DNA of 64,000 nucleotides from PWND01 sp964614525 (GTDB lineage Bacteria > Bacteroidota > Bacteroidia > Bacteroidales > UBA7960), in the NCBI GenBank assembly GCA_964614525.1, contig CAZTPA010000002.1, forward strand, positions 1-64,000. Reading direction: 5' to 3'. A program made the translations under genes and the position numbers. The stretch's first letter is position 1. Each line of letters starts with the position of its first letter. Under the pieces are notes generated by a model that searched no databases, was not told where the DNA came from, and saw nothing but the letters and a program-made list of their open reading frames with translations. Positions 18,365 through 26,921 of the stretch are shown in pieces.

Positions 18365-19432
18365 TTAATACCTTAATATTCCGGCTATTTTACCAAAATC
18401 ATTAAGCTGTCCTTTTTCTACAAAAACCACCCGGCCTCCTTTATTCATAACAATTTCAGCTAACTCGTCAACAGCATCTTCAATAGCACCATTTATAGAA
18501 TCTTCTGAATTTAAAATTAAATCACCTTTATTATTCAAATAAGCTTTCTGTTCAAAGTCCTCCTCGATTATTAAGATATTGACCCTGCCCTCTTTTGCAA
18601 ATCGCCACAGATCACTAATATCAAAAGCAGATTTATGCGCGCCTGTAGCTTCGTGAAGTTCATCAATTAATCGTTGTCTTTCCTCTTGCTTTAAACTGTC
18701 AATTATTGGCCAGGTCAATTTGCCCATTTCATGAGCTTTTGCATTTTCATAATTGCCATCCAATGTACCAGCAATTGCACTTTTATTATCGCAAACTTCT
18801 GTGTAATAAGCGATATTCTTTTTCACACCGGCTAATACAAGTGGTGCAGGATCTTCCTTAAAAATACTCTGAAACAATTTATCTACATTATTAAAAAACT
18901 CCTTTATGTACTTCTCTTTCTCACGGCTAATATCTGCGGGATTAAGGTTAAGGCTGTCGAACTCACTTTTAACCGGAAAAATATCATTATTAACTTCTAT
19001 GGCTTCATCTCTAAAGCAATAAAACAGTCGTGCACCATGAAGGCTGAGTTCTAATATGTAATACCTTGTACTTCTGTTAAGTCCCTTTATTATATCTCTG
19101 GTAGCAAAGGTTTTATCAATAATAACTCTATCCTTCACAGGAAATGGAAGATCAACTTTATCGGAGAAATTTTTACTGACAAACAAAGCTAAGCCATCCA
19201 TATTACTTCTTACATCAACTGTTTCAATTATTTTTTTAATCTCATTTATATATGGCTCAGCCTCTCGTTTAGTCATAGTTTCCAACAATTTTTCTTCAGT
19301 TTCTTTAACTAATTTTTTAAGTGTTAAAGTTGTCTTTTGATTATCCGGTGAGGTTCTATATGTTTTTAACAAAATAGAAACACATGGATATTCATTTACT
19401 TTTAGCAGTTTGTTTAAAAAAAGTCTGTTCAT
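18365..19432 (-). CDS. baeRF-like protein (bacterial relative of archaeal/eukaryotic release factors)
   Basis: A 355-residue soluble protein. The general layout fits the baeRF families, whose members include proposed ribosome-hibernation or ribosome-rescue factors: an N-terminal LNKLLKVNEYPCVSILLKTYRTSPD segment, a central YYILELSLHGARLFYCF strand pair, a PLVLAGVKKNIAYYTEV segment and a C-terminal region with GGRVVFVEKGQL. This assignment is from memory of the family pattern, not a search. No GGQ peptide-release motif is visible, so a release-factor hydrolase role is unlikely. It is transcribed toward clpB and ends at the shared terminator. The HAD gene lies upstream on the same strand, 44 bp away. 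Confidence 0.55.
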   Translation of the reverse strand: MNRLFLNKLLKVNEYPCVSILLKTYRTSPDNQKTTLTLKKLVKETEEKLLETMTKREAEPYINEIKKIIETVDVRSNMDGLALFVSKNFSDKVDLPFPVKDRVIIDKTFATRDIIKGLNRSTRYYILELSLHGARLFYCFRDEAIEVNNDIFPVKSEFDSLNLNPADISREKEKYIKEFFNNVDKLFQSIFKEDPAPLVLAGVKKNIAYYTEVCDNKSAIAGTLDGNYENAKAHEMGKLTWPIIDSLKQEERQRLIDELHEATGAHKSAFDISDLWRFAKEGRVNILIIEEDFEQKAYLNNKGDLILNSEDSINGAIEDAVDELAEIVMNKGGRVVFVEKGQLNDFGKIAGILRY

Positions 19433-19476
19433 ATATGTGGATTTTATAATGATTAATTAAATAATATATTTTGAAG

Positions 19477-19986
19477 TTATTTGCAACTATTTAATAATGC
19501 GTTATTTAAAGCTTCAGGTAATTTATGCATGGTATCGATTATAATATCAGCATCGGGATATTTACTTTTGTCTTTATCTTTAGAAAGAAATACAGTACTA
19601 ATACCCAAATTTTTTGCACCGCAAATATCCTTTATATAGTCATTACCTATCATAATGACCTCATTGGCATTAATTTTTAAATCATCAAGTATATATTGAT
19701 AAAATCGCGAATCAGGTTTTTCATAAGCAATATTTTTACTGGCATAAATTTTATCAAAGAAGTGAGCTCCATTAACTCTGTCAAAAGCCTTTTTGATCAT
19801 CTCGGAATCAGAATCGCCGGAGTTTGATGCTATGTAACAATGGTAAGTTCCAGATAGGGTTTCCAGTGCTTCCTGAGCACCACTAATCCACTCAACATGA
19901 GGCCATTTAGCCATTGGGCCCGGGTACTGCTTAAAATCAACCATAAGTGTATCTCCCCAGTCAAAAAGTAAATATTTCATCCTCAT
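19477..19986 (-). CDS. HAD superfamily hydrolase
   Basis: A 169-residue HAD-fold phosphatase. Motif I is LLFDWGDTL (nucleophile Asp plus the Asp two positions on in family terms, here D-W-G-D). Motif II serine is in CYIASNSG. A motif III lysine occurs in AYEKPDSRFY, and motif IV is MIGNDYIKDICGAKNLG. The small alpha-helical cap places it near phosphoglycolate-phosphatase-like members. The substrate is unknown. The start is either the ATG at 19986 or the one two codons later. Confidence 0.8.
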   Translation of the reverse strand: MRMKYLLFDWGDTLMVDFKQYPGPMAKWPHVEWISGAQEALETLSGTYHCYIASNSGDSDSEMIKKAFDRVNGAHFFDKIYASKNIAYEKPDSRFYQYILDDLKINANEVIMIGNDYIKDICGAKNLGISTVFLSKDKDKSKYPDADIIIDTMHKLPEALNNALLNSCK

Positions 19987-20032
19987 TTTAATTAATATGT
20001 CTAATAGTTTAACAATCGAATATGCAAAATGT

Positions 20033-20040
20033 TATTTTTG
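20033..20040 (+). promoter_or_regulatory. -7 box (TATTTTTG) that decides the permease start
   Basis: Exact TAnnTTTG match. Transcription starting a few bases downstream would exclude the ATG at 19997 and leave the TTG at 20054 as first usable start. Confidence 0.5.
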
Positions 20041-20053
20041 TAAAAAAAATATT

Positions 20054-21277
20054 TTGAAGTTAGCATATTTTATAGCAAATCGAACAAGTTCAAGTAAGAA
20101 AGGCACAGCTTTCACCGGCCTGGTTAAAGGGATATCTGTTTTAAGTATTACTTTAAGTCTGGGCGTTATGATAGTAGCAGTGGCTATTGTAACAGGTTTT
20201 CAGAATGAGATCAGAGAAAAAACCATCGGATTTGGCTCACATATTCAAATTACAAAATATGATTATACCGTAAATACTGCTTCACAAGCAATAAAAAAAG
20301 ATCAGGACTTCTATCCCGACATTACAAAAGTTGATGGGATTAAGCATATACAGGTATATGCAAATCATCCGGGAATTATAAAAACCGAAAGCGAGATTCA
20401 TGGTGTAATTATGAAAGGAGTTTCTACTGATTTTGATTGGAATTACTTTTCCAAATACCTTAAAGCAGGTACACTCCCCGAAATATCCGACACAAGCTAT
20501 TCCAACGATATTCTCATTAGTAATCATATTGCAAAGAAAATGATGTTGTCTGTTGGAGATCCTATGCATTTGTTTTTTATCCAGGAAGACATGAGAAGTG
20601 TGCGTAAGTTTAATATTTCCGGAATATATGAAACAGGTTTAGAAGAACTTGACCAACTATTTGTTATTGGCGATATAAAGCATATTCAAAGGATAAATAA
20701 ATGGGAAGCTGATGATGTCGGAGGATTTGAAATTCTTATTGATGACTTTTCCCGACTTGATGAACTGACAGATTATGTTATGGATAACATCAGCTATGAG
20801 TTTTTTGCCAGATCAATTAGTGAGCTGTATCCTCAGATTTTTGATTGGCTTCAATTGCTGGATATGAACGTTTATGTTATCCTAATACTTATGGTAATTG
20901 TTGCTTCAATAAATATGATAACGAGTTTGTTAATATCAGTGTTGGAAAAAACAAATATGATTGGAATTTTAAAAACTTTGGGCGGTACAAATTTGTTTGT
21001 GATAAAAGTTTTCTTGATAAATGCGTCTTTCCTGATTTTTAAAGGACTGTTTTGGGGAAATTTATTAGGATTGGGAGTTTGTTTTCTGCAGTATTATTTT
21101 GGTATAATAACACTTTCCCAGGAATCATATTTTGTAACAGTAGTGCCTGTTAACTTTGATTTTGTTTATTTTCTATTATTAAATGCGGGCACATTTGTAA
21201 TTTGTTTTATAATGTTGCTGTTACCATCTTTTATTGTCTCAAAGATAGCTCCGGTAAAAGCAATTCGATTCAGATAA
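20054..21277 (+). CDS. LolC/LolE-type ABC transporter permease
   Basis: Inner-membrane permease of the FtsX/MacB superfamily, similar to the LolC/E subunits that release lipoproteins for transport to the outer membrane. It has an N-terminal membrane segment (VLSITLSLGVMIVAVAIVTGF), a periplasmic domain of about 220 residues, and three C-terminal membrane helices with VIVASINMITSLLISVLEKTNMIGILK. I prefer the TTG at 20054 (407 residues, reading LKLAYFIANR) over the ATG at 19997. The family begins with this KLxYFIAxR-like segment, and a -7 box lies at 20033-20040. No ATPase gene is adjacent, so a LolD partner must be encoded elsewhere. Confidence 0.8.
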   Translation: MKLAYFIANRTSSSKKGTAFTGLVKGISVLSITLSLGVMIVAVAIVTGFQNEIREKTIGFGSHIQITKYDYTVNTASQAIKKDQDFYPDITKVDGIKHIQVYANHPGIIKTESEIHGVIMKGVSTDFDWNYFSKYLKAGTLPEISDTSYSNDILISNHIAKKMMLSVGDPMHLFFIQEDMRSVRKFNISGIYETGLEELDQLFVIGDIKHIQRINKWEADDVGGFEILIDDFSRLDELTDYVMDNISYEFFARSISELYPQIFDWLQLLDMNVYVILILMVIVASINMITSLLISVLEKTNMIGILKTLGGTNLFVIKVFLINASFLIFKGLFWGNLLGLGVCFLQYYFGIITLSQESYFVTVVPVNFDFVYFLLLNAGTFVICFIMLLLPSFIVSKIAPVKAIRFR

Positions 21278-21295
21278 GAAATAGAAAATTACAAT

Positions 21296-21937
21296 CTAGA
21301 AAAGAAGCCCAATACTTAAAATAATCTGTCGCGGTCTGGCATTAAAAGGATTTGAAATATCTCCAATTTTAACATCTTTGCCAAAACTTGTAATTCCACC
21401 TTCATATTTTAAATCCAAAAGAAGGTTTCCAAGTCCCAAACCAACTCCAACTTGATACGCTAGACTTGACAAATTGTAATTTTGCTCATAGGATACGTTT
21501 AAAATGCTCTCATCATAATCATTCGAACTGCCAATAATCATGGTATAAACCGGGCCGGCACCAAATCTGATTGGGCCATATTCATAACCAATTATTACAG
21601 GAACATCAACTTTATAAACAGATTGTTTAAAATATACTCTATCTTCTATACCGGCACCATCACGTATATCTTCGAGCCTCAGGAAACTACCAACAGAAGA
21701 AAAAAGCAACTCAGGTTGTAAATATAAAAATGAAACATCAAACATTGAAGTTGCTCCAATATGGTAACCAAAATAGTTATCCGGTTCACCAACTAGTTTG
21801 TAATCTCCAAAAGTAACTTCATTGTTGCCCAGTGAAGAAAAATTTATTCCACCTCTAATCCCATATTGAGTTTGGGAATTTGCAGAAATAATAAGCATTA
21901 AAAAAAATGCCAGTGAAAGTACAAGCTTTTTTGCCAT
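21296..21937 (-). CDS. Outer-membrane beta-barrel protein
   Basis: A 213-residue exported protein. A signal peptide ends near residue 21 (ANSQ). The body begins QYGIRGGINFSSLG, the usual opening of the Bacteroidota OMP beta-barrel family, and alternates short strands with glycine turns to a C-terminal ILSIGLLF ending in phenylalanine. It probably forms a small eight-stranded barrel. The function is unknown. It is convergent with the permease gene, only 18 bp between stops. Confidence 0.75.
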   Translation of the reverse strand: MAKKLVLSLAFFLMLIISANSQTQYGIRGGINFSSLGNNEVTFGDYKLVGEPDNYFGYHIGATSMFDVSFLYLQPELLFSSVGSFLRLEDIRDGAGIEDRVYFKQSVYKVDVPVIIGYEYGPIRFGAGPVYTMIIGSSNDYDESILNVSYEQNYNLSSLAYQVGVGLGLGNLLLDLKYEGGITSFGKDVKIGDISNPFNARPRQIILSIGLLF

Positions 21938-21977
21938 AGCTTTATGTCATTAAGTTTATTTAATAAAATACTACTGA

Positions 21978-24182
21978 CTACTGTCCTTGAATAATCTTGA
22001 GTTTTGCCTCAATAACCTGGATCTCTTCTTTCGCTTTACTGATTTTTTGCTCAAACTCAGCTTTTAGCACATCAGCTTTTTTTGATGAAGCAAAGAAACC
22101 GATATTATTCTCCCAAAGCTTAATATCATTTTGCAAATGATTTATTTTTCCCAGAAGGAAATTTCTCTCTTTATAAATAATATTATCTGCATTAGGGCTG
22201 CCTTTAATATTTTCAATTTTAGATTTGAAAGAGAAAGTTTTTTGAGCTTTTTGACTTATTTTTAATTTTTCAAACTGCTCATTGATTACATCTCTGAATT
22301 CCTTTTGAACTTTGTCCTTTTGCTTTATAGGAACATGTCCAATATTCATCCAGGTGCGTTGAAAATCATTTAAAACTTTAAGATTATTCTTATTATCATC
22401 AGTATACTCAAAATTCTTAACCTGCTCAATCAATTCAAGTTTTTGCTTAAGATTTTCCTCTTGTTTTTCGCCAATATTAGCAAAATATTCAGATTTACGA
22501 TTAAAGAAATGATCACAAGCTTCTCTGAATCGTTTCCAAACCTTATTGGAGAATTTATTTGGAATAGGCCCGATTTTCTTCCATTCTTGTTGTAATGAAA
22601 TCAGGTCATCTGTTGTTTGCTTCCAATCTTCACTATCTTTAATAGCTTCAGCTTGTATGCAAAGATTTATCTTTTGGTTATAATTCTCGTTTTGTTGATC
22701 CTTGTAATTTTTAAAGAATGCTTTTTTGCTTTGAAATAACTTATCCATAGCAGCTCTAAAGCGATTCCAAATTTCATTATTTTGCTTTTTGGGAGCAAAG
22801 CCAATAGTTTTCCACACTTTAAAAAGCTCATTAATTTGGTCTGTTTTTGCCTGCCATTCACGAGGATTATCAGGCAAACTCTCGGATAATTGCTCAGCTT
22901 TTTCACACAAAACAACTTTTGCAGCATAGTTTTTTTGCTGTTCTTCTCTTACGCCTTCATAAAACTCTTGTCTGCGCTTATTAAGCTTATCTGTTGCTGT
23001 TTTAAATCTCTCCCAAAGAAGATCTTTCATTTCGTTTTGAACCGGGCCGGTTTCTTTCCATGCCTCATGCAATTTCTGCACTTGCTGAAAAGATTTTGTA
23101 ATAGACTGTTCAAGAATTAAAGCTTCTGCTTTTTCACAAAGTTCTGTCTTTAGTTCAAAATTCTTTTTAAGATCAAGGTCTTTTAGCTCTTTGTTAATCT
23201 TTACCTTATCAAAAAACTTTTCTACCAAAAAATTAAAGTTATTCCAAAGAGTACTTTTGGCATTTTGTGGTACAGGTCCAATTTGTTTCCATCGTTCCTG
23301 AAGTTCTTTAAAGTGATCATATGTTTTTTTAAGCTCTTCTTCAGAATCAATTAAACTTCTAAGTTCTTCAAGAATAGCCTCTTTTTCTTTTAAATTCTCA
23401 TTTTTCTGCTTTTCAAAAGCCTGATCAAAAGCTGCTTTTTTCTTTTTATAAATAGCAAAAGCTTCATCAAATCTTTCAACCAAAGGATCTTTTTCTACTG
23501 TCTCAGCTTTTTCCTCTTGTTGCTCTCCTTCTTTTTCCTCAATATTATTTTCGTAGGAATTTACATTCTCTTCTTTCAATATTTTTCTAAAAGAAACCCT
23601 TACAGCGCCAATATATTTTCGTATAAAGTTAACATCTTCATGTTGCACTAAGGCTTCAATAGCTTCAACAAGTTCTTCCTTAGAAAGATTTTCATACTTT
23701 GCGGCTATATCTTCTTCGGTTTCCTGAACTTCTTCTGATTGTTTTGAATCAGCGGTTTGAGATTTTTTTGGTGGCGTGCTTTCTCCGGCAGGTTCAGAAG
23801 CTTTTATTTCTTCTTTTGGCTCTTCAGACTTTTCGCTGTCTATTTCTTTAGCAGGCTTTTCAGTATCCTTTGCTTTTTCTTTTTCGACTTCCTTACTTGT
23901 ATCCTCAGCAACAGAATTTTCTTTAGCTGAAGTTTCATCAGGCTTAGCTTCCTTTTTAGTAGTCTTTTTTTCTTTTGCCTTTTCCGGCTCTTCCTCTGCT
24001 GATTTTACATCTGAAACATCTTTGTCAGTGCTTGCATCTGCATCGGCTTCTTTATTAGCCTTAGGTTTGTTTGTTTCCTTTTTGTTTTCACCGTCATTTT
24101 TTGCCGGATCAGAAATCTCTTCCCCTGTTTGAGCTTTTTTAACTTCCTCAGCTGCAGGGTTAAGTTGGTCTTTGTTTTCCAT
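21978..24182 (-). CDS. DUF349 repeat protein with long charged N-terminus
   Basis: A 734-residue protein with two parts. Residues 1-160 are low-complexity, almost only E, K, A, S, D, T and P, and probably disordered. From about 230 there are five DUF349 units, each with a W-K-x-I/T-G-(P/F/H)-(V/I/A)-P or close variant followed by a W..F helix (for example ERWKQIGPVPQNAKSTLWNNF). The C-terminal 60 residues look coiled-coil. No enzymatic motif is visible and there is no signal peptide. The molecular role is not known to me. A long antisense open frame over the N-terminal part is a by-product of the low-complexity codons. Confidence 0.85.
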   Translation of the reverse strand: MENKDQLNPAAEEVKKAQTGEEISDPAKNDGENKKETNKPKANKEADADASTDKDVSDVKSAEEEPEKAKEKKTTKKEAKPDETSAKENSVAEDTSKEVEKEKAKDTEKPAKEIDSEKSEEPKEEIKASEPAGESTPPKKSQTADSKQSEEVQETEEDIAAKYENLSKEELVEAIEALVQHEDVNFIRKYIGAVRVSFRKILKEENVNSYENNIEEKEGEQQEEKAETVEKDPLVERFDEAFAIYKKKKAAFDQAFEKQKNENLKEKEAILEELRSLIDSEEELKKTYDHFKELQERWKQIGPVPQNAKSTLWNNFNFLVEKFFDKVKINKELKDLDLKKNFELKTELCEKAEALILEQSITKSFQQVQKLHEAWKETGPVQNEMKDLLWERFKTATDKLNKRRQEFYEGVREEQQKNYAAKVVLCEKAEQLSESLPDNPREWQAKTDQINELFKVWKTIGFAPKKQNNEIWNRFRAAMDKLFQSKKAFFKNYKDQQNENYNQKINLCIQAEAIKDSEDWKQTTDDLISLQQEWKKIGPIPNKFSNKVWKRFREACDHFFNRKSEYFANIGEKQEENLKQKLELIEQVKNFEYTDDNKNNLKVLNDFQRTWMNIGHVPIKQKDKVQKEFRDVINEQFEKLKISQKAQKTFSFKSKIENIKGSPNADNIIYKERNFLLGKINHLQNDIKLWENNIGFFASSKKADVLKAEFEQKISKAKEEIQVIEAKLKIIQGQ

Positions 24183-24228
24183 TAGAATTAGTAATATTTA
24201 AATAACACTTTGGTTATGAGTAACAATA

Positions 24229-24296
24229 TATTCCCTAGATGGGAATAATTGAATGTGATTGACTATCTATAACAATTACAAAATCGTGTAATTGTT
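24229..24296. promoter_or_regulatory. Two short palindromes in the DUF349 leader region
   Basis: TATTCCC/GGGAATA (24229-24235 and 24241-24247, spacer 5) and AACAATTAC/GTAATTGTT (24271-24279 and 24288-24296, spacer 8) are both perfect. They lie between a candidate minus-strand -7 box at 24318-24325 and the DUF349 start, so they would be in the 5' leader. They could be operators or RNA hairpins. Confidence 0.35.
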
Positions 24297-24317
24297 TGTA
24301 AATTTTCTTTTATGTCA

Positions 24318-24325
24318 CAAAAATA
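24318..24325 (-). promoter_or_regulatory. Candidate -7 box (TATTTTTG on minus) for the DUF349 gene
   Basis: Exact TAnnTTTG match on the minus strand, about 135 nt upstream of the start at 24182. Confidence 0.35.
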
Positions 24326-24386
24326 GCAATAATTTCTTTGGGCTTATGTGGTTTTTAATGATTTTTTAAAAAAACTAAGGCAACAA

Positions 24387-24437
24387 AAAAATGTGCTTGA
24401 AATGCTTTTGATTTTAATTGATTTCAAACACATTTTT
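24387..24437 (-). terminator. Terminator after the PLP enzyme gene
   Basis: Stem of 17 bp with one mismatch (24387-24403 with 24421-24437), a 17-nt loop and A/T runs at the base. It is placed 44 bp after the minus-strand gene that ends at 24481. The rest of the 24183-24480 gap shows two small palindromes and no gene. Confidence 0.75.
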
Positions 24438-24480
24438 AAATATTAAAGCTTTGGAATTCAGGCGAATTAAAACAAAAGTC

Positions 24481-25665
24481 TTACTTTATTTTGGCTAATG
24501 CCTGATCAATATCCTCAATAATATCTTCTACATTTTCAATCCCAACAGAAAACCTTACAAGTCCGTCGGTAATTCCAGCCTTTTCTCTGGATTCTTTTTC
24601 CATTTTTGAATGAGTCATAGATGCCGGATGTTGAATTAAACTTTCAATCCCGCCCAATGAAACTGCAAGAATAGCAAGCTTAACATTATCCATTAATACT
24701 TTACCTGCATTTAATCCGCCTTTTACTTCAAAAGCTATCATTGCACCGGGTCCTTCCATTTGTTCTTGTGCAAGATTATATTGTGGGTGCGATTTTAAAC
24801 CGGGAAATCTAACCCATTCAATTTTCGGATGATCTTCCAAGTGTTTTGCAACAACCATAGCATTTTTTTGACAATGTTCAACGCGAAGAGATAAGGTTTT
24901 CAAACCTCTTATAACCATATATGCCTGGTGCGGATCCATATTGCAACCAAGATTTATCATCATAGCTCTAAGCTGATCATACAATTCTTTTTCTTTTGCA
25001 ATAATAATACCTCCTACAATATCTGCATGTCCATTCATGGATTTCGTAACAGAATGGAAAACAATATCAATTCCCATATCAAGTGGTTTTTGCAAATAAG
25101 GGCCGCAAAAAGTATTATCAACAACAGTTATAAGATTATGCTCTTTAGCTATTTTAACCATCTCTTTGATGTTTGTAATATCCATTGTAGGATTAGAAGG
25201 CGTTTCTAAGAACAAAACTTTTGTGTTTGGCTTAATTGCTTTTTTAACAGCCTCAACATCTGAAGTATTAACATAAGTAGATTCAATACCAAAGCGGGAA
25301 TAATGTTTTTCCATAACTACTCTTGACGGTCCATAAACAGCTGCTGTGCTAAGCATATGGTCTCCCTGACTCAATAAAGCCATGTAAATAGTGTTGACAG
25401 CTCCCATGCCTGAGCCGGTTGCTATAGCTCTGTAGCCATTTTCAAGTTCAGCTACAAGATTCTCCAAAGAATCAATAGTTGGATTATTAATCCTGGTATA
25501 AATATATCCATTAGCGTTGTCTTCAAAGCATTTTGCACCATGATCCGAGCTTTTGAATCTGAAAGTTGACGTTTGATAAATAGGTACAGTTGCACTCCCG
25601 AATTGATCATCAAACATTCCTGCGTGAACTAATTTTGTGTTAAAACCTGCTTTCTTAGTATCCAT
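24481..25665 (-). CDS. Trans-sulfuration PLP enzyme (cystathionine gamma-synthase / methionine gamma-lyase family)
   Basis: A PLP-dependent enzyme of sulfur amino-acid metabolism, 394 residues. Seen: TVPIYQTSTF, YTRINNPT (active-site Tyr/Arg region), ATGSGMGAVNT (phosphate-binding), VVDNTFCGPYLQKPLDMGIDIVFHSVTKSMNGHAD with the PLP lysine in SVTKS, and SLGGIESLIQHPASMTH near the C-terminus. The position where methionine gamma-lyases usually carry a cysteine (VYGC) reads VYGPS here. That argues for a gamma-synthase or another lyase rather than a typical methionine gamma-lyase, but it does not settle the reaction. Confidence 0.85.
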   Translation of the reverse strand: MDTKKAGFNTKLVHAGMFDDQFGSATVPIYQTSTFRFKSSDHGAKCFEDNANGYIYTRINNPTIDSLENLVAELENGYRAIATGSGMGAVNTIYMALLSQGDHMLSTAAVYGPSRVVMEKHYSRFGIESTYVNTSDVEAVKKAIKPNTKVLFLETPSNPTMDITNIKEMVKIAKEHNLITVVDNTFCGPYLQKPLDMGIDIVFHSVTKSMNGHADIVGGIIIAKEKELYDQLRAMMINLGCNMDPHQAYMVIRGLKTLSLRVEHCQKNAMVVAKHLEDHPKIEWVRFPGLKSHPQYNLAQEQMEGPGAMIAFEVKGGLNAGKVLMDNVKLAILAVSLGGIESLIQHPASMTHSKMEKESREKAGITDGLVRFSVGIENVEDIIEDIDQALAKIK

Positions 25666-25804
25666 ATTGTAAATTTTTTAATTATTAATATATTATTTCC
25701 AGGATAAATTCCATAAAAAATGCATTGCAAAGATGCAAAAACATTACATTTATTTCGTTTCTGAAATAAATGCAATAAAACAGGCGTGAAATTACAAAAA
25801 AATA

Positions 25805-26752
25805 CTATTCGGCAAATTCTGAAGTATCAAATACATGAACGTCACCTGAGGTATCTCCAAGAAATAGTTGTTTTCCATCTTTAGAAAAAACTATCGATTT
25901 AGTGCGCACGTTTGTTTCAATGGTTTTTAACCTATCGCCTCTTGCTGCATCCCAAATAATAACATAAAGATCATCTCCGGCTGAAGCTAGAATATTTTTG
26001 TTTTCCATAAATGCCAAAGAATAAATTGTTTCTATATGTCCTTTTAAAACATGTCTTTCTCTGCGTGTTCTAATGTCCCAGATTTTTACAATCATATCAG
26101 CACTGCCGGTAGCGAGAAATCGTCCATCACTATTATATTTACATGTTCTAATAGGGCCTTCATGACCTTTGATTGTTGAGATAATGTTGCCTCTGCTTCT
26201 TCCCATGATTTTTATATATGCATCTTCGCCAACAGTTATTAAGTTATGTCCGTTGGGACTATATGCGCAATCATATACTTGCGTAGAATGCACAACCTGA
26301 TTTAAAAGCATTTTAAACGGTGAAGGCTCCCAAATACGAAAGCTTTTATCATCACCAACAGTCATGAATTCATCTTTAACAGGATTAAGAACTAATGAAT
26401 TCACAGAACCACTATGAGCAGGCGCATTAGAAATTTCATCTCCGCTTTGCCAATTCCAGATTTTAATTCTTGAATCACTGCTTCCTGTATAAATTTGCTT
26501 TCCATCGTGAGAAAAAACTGCAGCATTAATTGCATCTTCATGGGCAAAAATTTCCTTAACTTTTTTTCCTGTTTTTGTATCCCAAATAATTACGATACCA
26601 TCATAACAAGCGGTTAATAAATGTTTACCATCAGGACTTAAAGCCAATGTGAAAATTTCAGAATCATGTGCTCTCCATGTTTCGGGAAGTTGTGCAGGTG
26701 CATTGCCTGTAAAAAAAACTACTATGAATAATAAGAAAAATACTCGCTTCAT
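25805..26752 (-). CDS. Exported WD40 repeat protein
   Basis: A signal peptide (MKRVFFLLFIVVFFTGNAPAQ) followed directly by a WD40 propeller filling the remaining 290 residues. I count about seven blades, for example HDSEIFTLALSPDGKHLLTACYDGIVIIWD and KGHIETIYSLAFMENKNILASAGDDLYVIIWD. There is no other domain. A periplasmic or surface WD40 protein is most likely a protein-binding platform. It lies 169 bp downstream of the TPR-phosphatase gene on the same strand, so a functional link is possible but not shown. Confidence 0.85.
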   Translation of the reverse strand: MKRVFFLLFIVVFFTGNAPAQLPETWRAHDSEIFTLALSPDGKHLLTACYDGIVIIWDTKTGKKVKEIFAHEDAINAAVFSHDGKQIYTGSSDSRIKIWNWQSGDEISNAPAHSGSVNSLVLNPVKDEFMTVGDDKSFRIWEPSPFKMLLNQVVHSTQVYDCAYSPNGHNLITVGEDAYIKIMGRSRGNIISTIKGHEGPIRTCKYNSDGRFLATGSADMIVKIWDIRTRRERHVLKGHIETIYSLAFMENKNILASAGDDLYVIIWDAARGDRLKTIETNVRTKSIVFSKDGKQLFLGDTSGDVHVFDTSEFAE

Positions 26753-26921
26753 ATTTTATGATTTTAGATTAATAATATGCTAATATGCTTATGAATAATT
26801 TTTTGTTGAAAATTAATAATCTTTTTGATAAAATAAAGATAAGGTTAATCTTCTTACTATTGTGATAAAATTAATAAAAAGAATAAAAGTTGCCAAATAA
26901 TAACATCAAACTACGATGAGT

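Noticed and set aside
23776..24132. A 118-codon plus-strand frame opposite the DUF349 gene
   Set aside because: It reflects the low-complexity codons of the charged N-terminus on the other strand. Its Ser/Phe/Ala-only makeup is typical of such shadows.
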